Assembly (NCBI GenBank): GCA_027924645.1 | Contig: BSBN01000254.1 | Location: forward strand, 12,170,001 to 12,234,000 | DNA length: 64,000 bases | Reading direction: 5' to 3' | Source of the DNA: Cunninghamia lanceolata | Taxonomy: Eukaryota; Streptophyta; Pinopsida; Cupressales; Cupressaceae | Shown: in pieces, positions 31,834 through 43,319 of the stretch | How the letters are laid out: every line of letters starts with the position of its first letter | Numbering within the stretch: position 1 is the stretch's first letter | Position numbers and translations under genes: made by a program | Notes under the pieces: model-generated | Databases searched by the model: none | Seen by the model: the letters and a program-made list of their open reading frames with translations, nothing else | Told to the model about the DNA's origin: nothing

Positions 31834-34800
31834 ATGATGGCTACTCCAAATATAGTAAAGATCTCTGATAGAGCTCGGCCCTCATTTAAGAAACATCCAT
31901 ATAAATCCTTGGAGGTAGATCCCCTAGGTGCATTTTCTAGTGTTCTACATGGTGTATTGCACACCGAAGATATTAGGGTTTATATACATGCAAATGTTGA
32001 AGAGTTTGGGGAATTCAAACTAAGAGATATCTATCACAAACAACAATTAGATGATTCATTTGAGCTCAAACCCCAATACATAGGCCTCCGGAACAAGCAC
32101 TTTACACAATACATACATTTCCCCTATTTTACGGACGATGAATGGGTTAGGTACATTCTGAGCAGAATACATGACAACTTCATGTGGTTGAATGGACCAT
32201 TCAAGATCACTAAGGATGCCATCAGGGCAATTACCAGATTACACTCATCCGGTAGGATTCAAGGACTATTCTTAAATCTGTAAAGAACCAAATTGTGAGT
32301 GATGCTACTGGATCTAAGTTTGACAAAAGAGCAATGACAGTAGATGACATCACTGATCTGGATGTCAAGTTTGCTTCTATGATCATTGGATATAAGAAAT
32401 ATCATTCTAGCAAAGAAAATTCTGTACCTAGAACTGCCATCTATACCACTTATGAAATGTTAAGAAAGGGTGTAGATTATGATCTTTGTCAGCTTCTCTT
32501 GAACCAAGTCTTGGAGAATCTACAGAAAATCAAGAAAGACAAAAAGAATTCATTCAAGTATGGAGGATTGATATTGTGCTTATTCTTCTACTTTATGAAT
32601 GACCTTTCTAGATCTAATGGCTGGGTATGGGAGAATGATAGACCGGTAGCTATCCAAATCAGAGATTATTTATATGGACTTGGTGACAACAAAGCACAAA
32701 ATACAGCTCTGTGGGGGTATTTCAAGAACTTTCAGAACATGATGGAAGCAAGAGAAAGGATTCCCCAGTCTCTTGTTGAAAAATACAAAGACACAATCTG
32801 CTTTATGGTAGAGACTAATCAGTGCCTAATGGAGGCAGTAGAACCAAGGACAGTCTGGATCATGCCCATGGGGTATGAAGTTGATGAACAGATTGTGGAG
32901 CGACATGTTCAACACATGCTAAGCCATCCTAAAGATTGAAAAGCAGAAAGGTTTGGAACCTTTTGAGGAGCTAAGTATAAAAATCCATGTTGAACTCAGA
33001 GAACCAGAGATCAAGAGGAAGGTGAGAAAAGAAGTAGAAAATGTTACCCAAGGCCTTGGCATCTCAAAAGAGGCACTTGATGCCCACAAGAAAAGGATGG
33101 AAAAGGCTGATGAAGAGAAGAAAGAGGCAGAAAATAAAAGCAAGGAAAGTGCTCCGGTAGAAACCTCAACCCGGACCAAATCACCAAAAAGATCTGCACC
33201 TATCACAGCCAAAAGCTCAAAACTAGAAGTCTAGGCATCCAATAAAAGAGAGAAAAGATCAAAGAAAAAAGCCACAAGGGCTTATGCAAGTCAAAAGGAT
33301 GAAGAGGAAACCGAATTAGATGAGGAGATCAAGAAACTAAAGAAGAAGAAGAAATTATCTAGTCAAGGAGAAGAAGAGAAGGAAGAGGAATTTGTTGAAA
33401 AACCTACTCTCTCCTTAGATGATGTAGTAAAAGTAGTCACTGTGGATGGCAACCTACAACCCTTAATAGAATTCTATGATTATTATAATGAAGCAGATAA
33501 AAAGATTCTGGAGGAAGCCACAGTTAAGTTTTTGAATATTTACAATAAAGCTTTTATTGAAATTATCTCTCTAATTCCTAAGAGTCTAGAGAAGGAGTTG
33601 GAAATGAGAAAGACCAATGCCATGGCAAAAGACCTTGAGATTCGAGAACAGATAGCTATTCAGCTATATTCTTTAATTGATCCCAAGACAATGAACATGG
33701 TATTCAAAGACTACAAGGATGAATTCAGGAGCAAAGCAAGGATGAATCAGCTTATGCTTGGTGAGACTGACAAGGTAGTCAAGGACACTGAAAAGATTCT
33801 CCAGAAAACCTTTAAAAGATTTAATCTTCCTATCATAGAGGCCTTGGGTACTGATCCCTCCACTACACATGTTGCAGAAGAAACTCCTGAGAAAATATCA
33901 GAAGAGGTGGGCCCCGAACAGACTAATATTTCTCCTCCGGTTTCCCCTATAGTCTCCGGATCTAAAGGAGAAGAAAAATCACAGGAGAAAGAAGCAGAGG
34001 TGAAGGAAAAAGAAGATGACAGTGCTAAGATTGTAGAAGGAGAGAAGACTTTAGCAGAGAAAACCACAACTCCTAGTGGTGAAAGAGAGAAAACTCCTAA
34101 GGACAGCTCCAACACTACAGAAGAGAAGAAACATCTGTCTCCGGCAAGAGACACTACACAAACTGTCCAAGAATCCCTGAACAAAGAAACAATGGAGATT
34201 GGTAAACCGGAGCTTCTACAAGGTCCATTCAATTTTGATTCTCTTTCTCCGGTACAGACAATGAAGATAGCTTCATTTGCAAATGCTAAGGCTAATGAAA
34301 AACTCCTAAAGTCTCATATGGAAGACTGTGAGTTCATAGAAACTGCTTCCGGAGTGCTTGAAAAGATTATGCCATCGGTTTAGAAAGATCCCATAGCCTC
34401 CTCTTCTAGTAATCTCAAAACCTTAGTCAGTAGTGTGAGTACACATTTTGATTCACTAGAGAAGTCAACAGAAGATAAGGTCTGTAAGGAATTTCTTGCA
34501 AAAAGATTATCAGAGGTACAAGGTTTGATAAGTAATGATAGGATAAATATGAGTATAGGGATAAAGAGCTTAGAAAATGCTCTTATAGATGGCAGAAAAA
34601 TATACAAATTTTGTATTTCATGGTCCAAAGTAATAGTAGAGATTAAGAAGAAAATAAAAGAGCAAGATGATAAACTACTAAGTTTGTCTCAAAGTTTTGA
34701 TCCTCTCTCTTCCTCCATAGTTAATCAAGAGTGTCAGACTATTACAATCACAACTGCAATAAAGAATTTTGAGAAGGAAAGGAAGAACATGATCAGCCGG

Positions 34801-35031
34801 ATGGGTGAACTTAGGAGGATCATTGTCCCTAAGTTAGAGGCCATGCATGAGGCCATAAGTGAAGCTCAAATCACAGCCCAAACAAATGATCCAACAGATC
34901 TAAAAAGGATAGATGCATTTGCATTCCTGTTGAGTAGTCATATCTCAATTTTGGATAGAATGAAGCAAAGTTGGGCTATAGAATTTATTCAATTGAAGAC
35001 AACTTTTGTAGACATACTTAAGTATATGTAA
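31834..35031 (+). pseudogene. Element D ORF2: long extra ORF of unknown function
   Basis: The first proper ATG is 31834 (MMATPNIVKISDRARPSF). Four breaks interrupt a frame of about 1066 codons: frameshifts near 32262-32283 and 32920-32950, and TAG stops at 33232-33234 and 34381-34383. The N-terminal third is globular (DDEWVRYILSRIHDNF; TVDDITDLDVKFASMIIGYK; RERIPQSLVEKYKDTICFMV; EPRTVWIMPMGYEVD), resembling anonymous ORFs carried by plant LARD-type elements. The middle is Lys/Glu-rich and low-complexity (about 33000-34200). The C-terminus is a long predicted coiled coil. No enzyme motif is visible. It follows gag on the same strand and may act with Gag or be cargo. The even coding texture suggests the breaks are recent. 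Confidence 0.72.
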
Positions 35032-35120
35032 GTATGCCACATGTATATACTTATGCGGCTAAGTATAGTAAAATTTTTGAAAATTTTGGTGTACGGACCC
35101 TACCCTTTGCCTTTGATGTC

Positions 35121-35273
35121 AAAGGGGGAGTGAAGAGCAGTGAAAAATGAGGAATCCAACTAAGGGGGAGCTCCAAAAAATATATATAAAGACAGAGCAT
35201 CAGCCAAGGGGGAGCATAGTGTATACACTTATTCATTTTTCACTAAGTGTTGCCATCAATGCCAAAGGGGGAG
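35121..35273 (+). promoter_or_regulatory. Four purine tracts before the D 3' LTR
   Basis: AAGGGGGAG occurs at 35122-35130, 35162-35170, 35206-35214 and 35265-35273. Only the last abuts the LTR (AT then TGTTGG at 35276) and is the functional-position PPT. The upstream three are near-identical and could prime extra plus strands. Confidence 0.85.
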
Positions 35274-35275
35274 AT

Positions 35276-36369
35276 TGTTGGCAAGAGACACTATATGGAT
35301 TCATGATTGTTGTCATTGATGGCAACAAAGTTCATCCCACACATCCGTAGGACATGGTGTGTCTCTACCAGAAGTCAGAGTGAAGAATGTTGTGGTCCGG
35401 TAAACAAGAACAGAGCATGTGGCAAGGTCTGACAGACAGGTCCAGATCTCTCAGAGGAAGTATCTTGGTGTAGTGTGCATTTGGGGAAGTTAAGAGGACT
35501 ACCTTCAGTGGTATATTCTAAGGATTTAGCCTCTGGTGATAGATGAGGAAAAAGATATGAATAGTTGAGTATCGGATTCCTGAGTGACAGTGTGAACAGA
35601 GGAAGAACTGACTGACAGAACATCAAACTATTTTCCGGATGTGTTTCTGATGGTGGTAAAGGTTATGAAGACATGAATTATGTTTGGCTGACATGATTAA
35701 TGATTTATACAAGTATATGCTTGATCCGCATTACTTGATGTGCAAGGATTCGTCTGATAGAACAGAGTTTGTGAAAAGATTAACTGTTCCGGGTGCCGAC
35801 TAGGAAAAGAATGAAATCACTTATGCGGATATATATATAGGATGGATTTAGTTATGAGATGTGTTGTGGTGATATGTGATATGCGAATAAAAGCAGAGCA
35901 GAGCAGAAGCAGTAAGGAAGATCCAGTATGTGAAAGGAAAGCAGCATAAGAGAAGAGGAAAGATGAAGTGCAGCAGATCAGTGTACTGAGCCTAACTGGA
36001 ACTGAACTCCAGCATATGTGGATGCTTCCAATCAGTTCAAGTATTGTATAACATTCTTTTGTAGACAGTGTGTCTCCTTGTAGGCAGTGTGCCTCCTTTG
36101 TGAGCAGTGTGCTTGGGCAATGAGCCCTAATTGGCAAATGCCATTTTATAATTCCTTATTCTTCTAACAGAGAATAACCTTTGGGTTAATCACCCATGGT
36201 TTTCTCCCTTAACAGGGTTTCCACATCAAAAATACTGTGTCATGTGTTTTTCCATTTCATGGTAATGTTTGCTTGTTTGAATTAATTTTGCATTGATTAA
36301 TAAGAAAGTTCAGAAAGAAGAAATAATTAGGATAACTGATTCACCCCCCCCCCCTCTCAGTTATCAACA
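35276..36369 (+). repeat. Element D 3' LTR
   Basis: 1094 bp, TGTTGGCAAGAG to TATCAACA, followed at once by the TCAAT target duplication. Differs from the 5' LTR by scattered substitutions and a longer C run near 36346. Confidence 0.9.
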
Positions 36370-39300
36370 TCAATATCCAAAGGTAATTTTTTATGATTAC
36401 CATGTGTGTTCCATGTGAATATACAGATAAACATTTATTTTCAAGTTCTTTTCATAGCATGTGGAGGAAATGTGGCTCCCATGAGGGTTGAGCTTAGCAT
36501 GCTTAGGCACTATTCTTAGTGATAGTTTATGACTAACAAGCATGTTTAAAATGAATGACCAAGTAATATGGAACAGTGATGAAGAACATATCATGCTATA
36601 ACAGAGGTATTTCTCTCATCTTTTATCATGAAAACAACAATTTAGAATCAAATGATAAAGCCATGTATAGTGCTATAAAGAGATGAATAGTCCTATGCCA
36701 GCAAGTGAATTACAGGGTACAACCATCATAACTAGAGTTGTCATGTATCAACCAGTTCAAAATAAAAAGCATCCATCTCTCTTAAAAGATAGTCATAAAG
36801 ACTATTAAACACAAGTATGACATAGTACTCAAGCAACAACAAACTCCCATAAGTCATGCCAGCATAATAGCCACTCAATAGTTTTTTGAGAATTCCATGA
36901 GCTTCATGCAGCAAAGCAATAACAAGAGTCAATAGATGATAAGAAGATCAATACTTTGCTTGCATCCAAGGAGTTCCACTAGAGATTAGGATGTGCCATG
37001 AGTGAATGATAGTAAAAGAGCAATAAGAAGTTGTTTTGGAGCTTACACATGATATAGTAAACTGTTATGCTAGGAGGTCACAAATCCTGCCTTGATAAGA
37101 CCATAAGAGGTGATCTCTATACTTTTGAAAAGTAAATGGAAACCAAACCAAGAGACAAGGAGCAGAAGAGCCTTTACAGAGCTATGAATAGAAAAGAGAT
37201 AGTCAACAATAGTCATTGCAAACAACAAGGGGACTATGTCCAAATAAACTCTAAAAGTCATTTAAGATGATTGTTTTAGATCATCAAAACAATCATAGAA
37301 ATACATGTCTTCTCATCATAGAAGAAAGATTAATGATGGTTATTCTAACCATCTAAAAAGGGGTAGAAAAGCTATCTTCATTTTAATTATCCATTAACAA
37401 GTCAAAGATAGCCAGCTTTTTTCATAATAGTTATAAAGGACCAAAAGGATATATATTACAATCACGTCACCAAAGTGAAAGGCAGAACAACTCCATCAAG
37501 GGTGATACCATCAACAAGGCACCATGAAATAGCAATCTCAAACCATGATGGTGAATTTAACTATAATTTTACTTATTTCAAACTTCAACATCAAAGAAGA
37601 CTAGTAAAGAGAACAATGATTAGGTAAAAGTCAAATTGGAATAGTCATAAGTATGAAATAGTGTTATTGCCTTCATTTTTGCCATTAGTTCATCAAGATA
37701 GTAGTGGAGCAACAAGCATGCAAGGAAGCCTTAGAAGGCCTACCAGAGTTAGAGGGGCAGCATCCAAAGATGAAGTACATGATGCATAACAAACACTAGG
37801 GTATATAGTGTAAGGTCATCACTGACATGTGCAAAGTCAAAAGCACAAGAGATAGTCATGTTCAACCATGAAGGTACAATCATCATTGTGTCACTTACAA
37901 ATGTAAAATCAAAAGTAGCTTTCATGCCAAAAGTTACAAATGGAATCATGAAATCATTGGGATAGAGTACAAGGTCCTCAATTTGATAAAAGGTTCATCT
38001 TTTTTGAGAATAGATAACACTATGTGAGGATAATCTTTACAAATACAGTGATAAATCAAATAGAGAACAACATTAGTTCATCCTGTATACATAAAGAACA
38101 TCCTCATGGATAAGTACAGTGATATCCAAATAGTAGTCATAATGTAAAGGAAGGTAATAATATGGTTGTTAAGATGAATAAAGGCAGCCAAAATTAACAA
38201 ACAACAAGGTGGGTAGTCTCCTTATAGTTTACAGTGGATAGATTCAAGTTAAATAAATGGTAGTCCTATTCACGAGAAGCCATTACAAATTAGTCAAGCA
38301 TCATGAGCAGTTTAAAGACAAGGATCTTGTCTCAAATAAGGATAGTGAATATCAGAGGTCTAACTATATGTGATAATGACAAATCTTGAAATTTTGATTA
38401 AAAAAAATCATCTTCTTCACCGTTACCTCTATTCACAAGAGCAACCTCTACCTAGCAGAGCACAATCAATTCAAGCAAGCAAGTTCATTTTAGGAACTGA
38501 TAAAAGGTTTCATTTGACGTACTTACGTTTATCCAATCATAATTGTTACAAAAGGGACTATATAGGAATGCCAGTATGAGTTATGAAAGTAAGATCATAG
38601 TGACAACCATCTCATTAAAGATAGTCATTTATGATTGTGATAGGAACATTGCACATAAAGTAGTCAACAAACAATGAAGAGAGAGGTAGCATAATGCCAC
38701 GGCCATGAAAAGAGGAGGTTTTTATTAAAAGAAATAAAATACCCTTGTCATTTATTCAAAACCCTTTCCAGAATAGAGTATATGGTGAAAGAAATTGGAA
38801 TAGCGAAGTGAGAATGGAGCCATACCTTGTATTCTTGCAACAATGAGGAGCTATAGGCAACGGATGTCTTCTTTGACAAAGTTTTGTGTTTTACAAGTAT
38901 CCATCATGCAAATTCAAATATAGAAAAGAAAAAGAGTATTGGAAAAGAGATGCTTCAAAAGGAGAAAGTGTGAATATGGCCAGGCCATTTATGCTAAAAA
39001 AGACATAGAAATGAGGGAATACCAGCAAGATACAAAACTCACCACTTTTCTACAACCTCGTCTATGCCAGATAATATGAAGAAGCTATGGAGTAAGACTC
39101 AAAGATGCCATGAAATGGTATAGATGGAGCAAAAACCCATAAACAAGTATGGCAGCAAGTTGTACAGAGCAAAATGGTGGAGGAAGCAAGTGACACTTAG
39201 GGTTTCAAACCCTTCCCTGTTGCTATAAGTTTGATGGGATTTTTCCTTCTTTTTGACTTTTTGTCAAAATCATTGCCAAGAAACCTTTTCACTACCGAGG

Positions 39301-41017
39301 TCAAGACCTTATGAGTCTTGGAAACTAATGATTCTGCATAGGGCCCGTGAGGCCATGATCACCTTCACCTTTTCCTTAAAACTCTACAAGGTCAAAAATG
39401 ATAATCTTTCGAAAGCAAGGAAGAAGTAAGGTGCCTTTTGGCATAGGTGTGAATATTATTTGAGTCATAAGGTGAGGCATTTTTTATGCACATGTTTGTA
39501 TGTGCTAAGGAGAAATAAGGATTTATGATGCATTATGATAAATAGAAGATATGCATGTAATTCTTTATGTATAAGGGAGATATAAGGTCAGAATATAGAC
39601 ATGATAGAATTACAAGATGACAGAGACTTGTTATATGTTTTCTTTCCTTGAATGTGAAGTGATAAGTGTTTGTAATGTATTTCACCCTCGATATTGTTTT
39701 GCATGACAAATGCATTATGTGTGGAATAATAAGGATATTTTTGCCTTAATGCATGACAAGGATGTGAAGTCAAAGGAAGACATAAGGTTTTGACTTATGT
39801 TATGAATAGAAAATGTGTTATAGTTTATTTAAGATATTATTAGGAAAAATACACTAATTGTTACTAATAATAGATTAAATAAACTATTTTAATATAAGCC
39901 ATATATAGTACACAAGAGGATTGGATGTAATATTAATTTATTGAATAATATTTACTTGCCATTGCATTGCATGGATTAGTAAAGTAATAAAGTTATTTTT
40001 GACTTGTGCATGGAGTGATAAGAAGAATTTAGTCGTTAGTTTGAGGTTTCAGTTGGCAGTAGTTTGAGGAGCAGATTGAGGAGTTATAAGAGTAGTTCAC
40101 CTTGAGTTAGGCACTTCATTCCATTGGTGCATGGATCAGTGATAGTTTTGAGACCTTGTATCTAGTTTTCCATCAGTTTGGAGGTGTTTTTTGCATGATT
40201 TCAGGGCTCGCACGGGAATCGATTTTTTTTTTTGCATGTGCTATTTTGAGATAACTGAGGTTCAAATTCTAGTTGTCTATAGGTCAATCTTTTGACCTAT
40301 CTTTTCTATATATTGTAAAACTTTATTCATTGTGAAGTTAGTTCTTGATTCTCATTCTGATTCAAACAGATTGGAGAATTTTGTAGCTCACTTTTATAGT
40401 TTTTATTGAGAGATTGACTAGTTACAGGTTCTATTTTTGTCTTCTTTGAAAATTTTCCTTTGTTCCTTTGAGATCAATTAGTTACCGTTCCATTTAGTGC
40501 GAGTTATTTGAAGTGATTTGATGAAATTTTACTATGTTTAAACCATTAATCCTTTGAAATTATTTTCTCAATTTCTTTCTTGTGGCATTACACATATAAT
40601 CATCACAGGTCTTAGGTTGTGTTAACCAGAAATAATCTTTTTGTGTTGTGAAAAGACATTTTCCTTCATAGAAAGCCTATTTTCAAGGCTCCCTTACAAT
40701 CACTTTTGTGATTTTTATGCCAAGATTGGATTGTGTGAAAGTTAGATTTCTGAGTAATATTGTGAACCAAATTGCATATCTTAATGCAAATCAGGTGCAT
40801 CACCAAATTTTACATTTTGCATTTCATATAGTTTCTTTCTTCCCTTTTCCAAAACAGAAAAACATACATTCCAATAGAATATTTTGAAGGGAACCAGCCA
40901 TAATCTAGAGGTCTAATTTCATTATAGGGCACCCACAACCTAAAGTTAGTCTCATGTTACACAAAATTGCAGAGCTTTTTTATCCTTGCATACGAGTGCA
41001 AATCACCAGTGATAACA
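36370..41017 (+). repeat. Array F LTR1, part after element D
   Basis: Continues LTR1 to GATAACA at 41017. Matches 44142-47286 plus 51189-52703, and 55903-60208. Several hydrophobic minus-strand frames recur in it (for example 36741-36932, 37070-37261, 37749-37949) but are not conserved in length between units and are not called genes. Confidence 0.87.
40281..40313 (+). promoter_or_regulatory. Core promoter of LTR1 with palindromic W-box pair
   Basis: AGGTCAATCTTTTGACCT (40281-40298) contains TTGACC on both strands, the WRKY-factor W-box core, followed by a TATA box CTATATAT at 40306-40313. The LTR would then have about 670 bp of R-U5. LTR3 conserves both arms (59477-59494, TATA 59500-59507); in LTR2 the left arm is mutated (TATA 51991-51998). 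Confidence 0.5.
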
Positions 41018-43319
41018 GTTTTTAGCACGCCCAGTGGGACATTGAACTGATTCTTAGTTCAAAAGAGCTTTTTTTTTGTTTTTTGTTTTTTTGTATGAAC
41101 AATAGAATTCTAGCCTTTTAGAGGTTCATTATCAAGTACCTGGTGAATCTAATACTTTGGTTTTTATAGATTAGATCTTCCAGCCTATGAAAATTATCAC
41201 AACATTAAGTTTCAGCTATTTTCTAGCTTTGAATGAGTAGGCATGTCTTTACTTCATGGAAACACATCATATCATCAATCATATCATGAAAATACTATCA
41301 ATCCTCCATCTTATCAGCCATATCAGATCAACCATACTATTGGTTTCATTCCTAATTCCTTTGATTTGCAAAGAAATCATCCAACTCAACGTGTTTACCT
41401 CCCACCCACCCCTGCTCATCCTTCATATCAGCATTTACATGTCCAAAATCATTCCTAAGAGGTTGGGGATATCAAGTATAGCATGAGTGATATCAATAAT
41501 AAATTGCTAAAAATCACAATGCAACTAGAAGAGTCGAAGAGGCTACAAGAGTATGAGTAGCAGCAGGATGAGATGGATTATCAGGCCTATCTCCATGAGT
41601 AGGAGTTAGAGGTGCAAGGGATACAATTCCAAGAAGATCTTGCAAGATAGATTGGAGAAAAGTAAGGACAGATGAAGTATTTGCTTGCACAAATACATAA
41701 GTAGAACATCCAGATAGCTGCATTCACTCTGGATCAACAATCTCAAAATGAGGTTAGCAGGTATCAAGTTTCAAGTTTTAGAAACTCTGATTTTTATCTA
41801 GAACCCATTTACATTCAAGATCGGTCTATTAGTCCTTAGTTTTAGTCATATCAAGTACGTGAATCAAATCATTAGGCTTTTAAACAAGCCTAGCAGCCTT
41901 CTTGGACTGAATGTCCTAATTATAGAATAGCAAGTTTGATCAAAGATAACCTTTCCATATCAATCCAAAATCAGGAAAGGGAATAAGTAGTGATAAAACT
42001 TGAACTAATCGAGATTCTGTGTTATAATCAAGAAAAATTAGTAGTAGTACAAGATATGTCTGTTGTTTTTACTATATCTCCAGTTGAAAATAAGCTTAAT
42101 GCATATGAAAGAGATGAGAGTTCAAGTTTGACACAAAATCCTTTGCATTTTGATTCGTTTGAGAACTTTTCTAATGTTGTTTACAAGAGAAACAAAATTA
42201 GGTCACAGATATTGGAAGGGCAAAATTCTCAATTGTAGAAACAAACTACCCAAGTTCCAAGTGAGAATGAATTAGACAAAGTAGAGGACTCAGTCTTTTT
42301 ATTTGATTAGTTGCCTTCTTTTATTGAGCTAGATGAAGAGTTCATAACACAAGTAGAAGTAACTGAATAGTCCAAAGATGCAAGTAATTGTATTAATCTA
42401 CTGATTTACCAAGAGCAAAATGAAGACAGTCATAAGAACACTAAGAGGGTAGAGCTAGAATCAGATATTCTATCACTTGTTCCCAGTAGCTTTCAAGAAC
42501 CTGATAATTTTGAGGAGTTACTAGTTGTTGTAACAGAGGAAGGTGATTCATTAACCATTGAGGAAGAGTTGATATCGTAGCACATCATGTAGGATGAGAC
42601 TTCTAAACAACAAATTAAAAAACCTCATATAGTTTCAATGTAGCAATATCAGTTAGATGAAGGTCTATTTTTTATAGTATAAAGGATTTTTGTTCTAACA
42701 TTGGTCATGAAATGATGCAACAAGGTCAAATCAAAGAGGCAGGCATTCATTGTCTTTATTCATATGAGCTAAATGAGAAGGTACAGATTGCTATTGTACC
42801 AACTGAACAAATTCCAGCCTTAGAACAACAAATTCTGATCATCTTTTTACTCCATAACAGAGGTTTACATGATCAGGTTCAGCTAGTGAGTGAAATGATC
42901 TACATTTTTTATGAAGCATTGTAGTAATTTATTTAGTACTTTCTTGTACTTCATCAAATTTTAACTGCTCACAAGCATGTGAATCACTATTCGCTATTGA
43001 GAAAGGGAAGTTATTTTAACCAAACAGTTAATGGATTTGTTTGACTAGCACCTTTGGCTGGATAGAGTAGGGTAGAATAGAGTTTTAGTTTAATATTTCA
43101 TTTCCAAGAAGTGCTTTTGCACACATTTCTGGCTTTGTTTTAAACAAGTTAGTTTAGTTTTAGTTTTCAGTTTTGTTTCTGCTATTGTATCTCAATCAGT
43201 TTTGAGTTACATAATTCTTCAAGATTCAAAGTAGAAAGGATTCTACGCCCAATGCAGTTGCAAAGGCTACTGTTTCTAAGTTGTTTAGTAGGCAAACAAC
43301 CCTGAGAGGTCACTAGAAA
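41018..43319 (+). other. Array F interior 1
   Basis: 2302 bp between LTR1 and LTR2. Primer-site-like TAGCACGCCCAGTGGGAC at 41023-41040 (TGGCATG... in the other units). Relative to interiors 2 and 3 it lacks about 125 bp at 42764-42772, with GCTAAAT repeats at the deletion ends in the other units, so a microhomology deletion is likely. Confidence 0.8.
41243..43044 (+). pseudogene. Decayed gag-position ORF, unit 1
   Basis: A single frame can be followed for about 600 codons from ATG 41243 (MSLLHGNTSYHQSYHENT) to the TGA at 43042-43044, broken by many stops. The N-terminus is rich in Pro, Tyr, His and Gln (PPSYQPYQINHTIGF). A Gln/Glu-rich helical segment follows (MQLEESKRLQEYE) and then an acidic low-complexity region (SSSLTQNPLHFDSFENFSN). 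No zinc knuckle, protease or polymerase motif is visible. Position right after the primer site suggests a gag role; homology is unproven. Frame and wording recur in units 2 and 3, which supports a real ancestral protein. Confidence 0.6.

Larger units (their letters stand above)
28854..36369 (+). mobile_element. Element D: gag-bearing, pol-less LTR retrotransposon (TR-GAG/LARD-like)
   Basis: 7516 bp, flanked by TCAAT (28849-28853 and 36370-36374). LTRs are 28854-29944 and 35276-36369, about 95% alike by eye. Initiator tRNA-Met primer site at 29947-29958; purine tract directly before the 3' LTR. The interior encodes a coiled-coil plus zinc-knuckle gag and a second ORF of about 1070 codons; there is no protease, integrase, reverse transcriptase or RNase H. 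The CAAAGGGGGAG purine tracts are of copia style. It inserted into LTR1 of array F, so it is younger than that LTR. Confidence 0.92.

Noticed and set aside
28854..36369. Element D as part of the array F repeat
   Set aside because: It is present in only one unit, has its own LTRs, and is flanked by a TCAAT duplication, so it is a later insertion.
36741..37949. Hydrophobic minus-strand frames in the F LTRs (LHEAHGILKKLLSGYY; VYLDIVPLLFAMTIVDYL; FVTFGMKATFDFTFVSD)
   Set aside because: They recur because the LTR recurs, change length and start between units and are lost in some, and have no family signature. Best explained as the complement of A/C-rich sequence.
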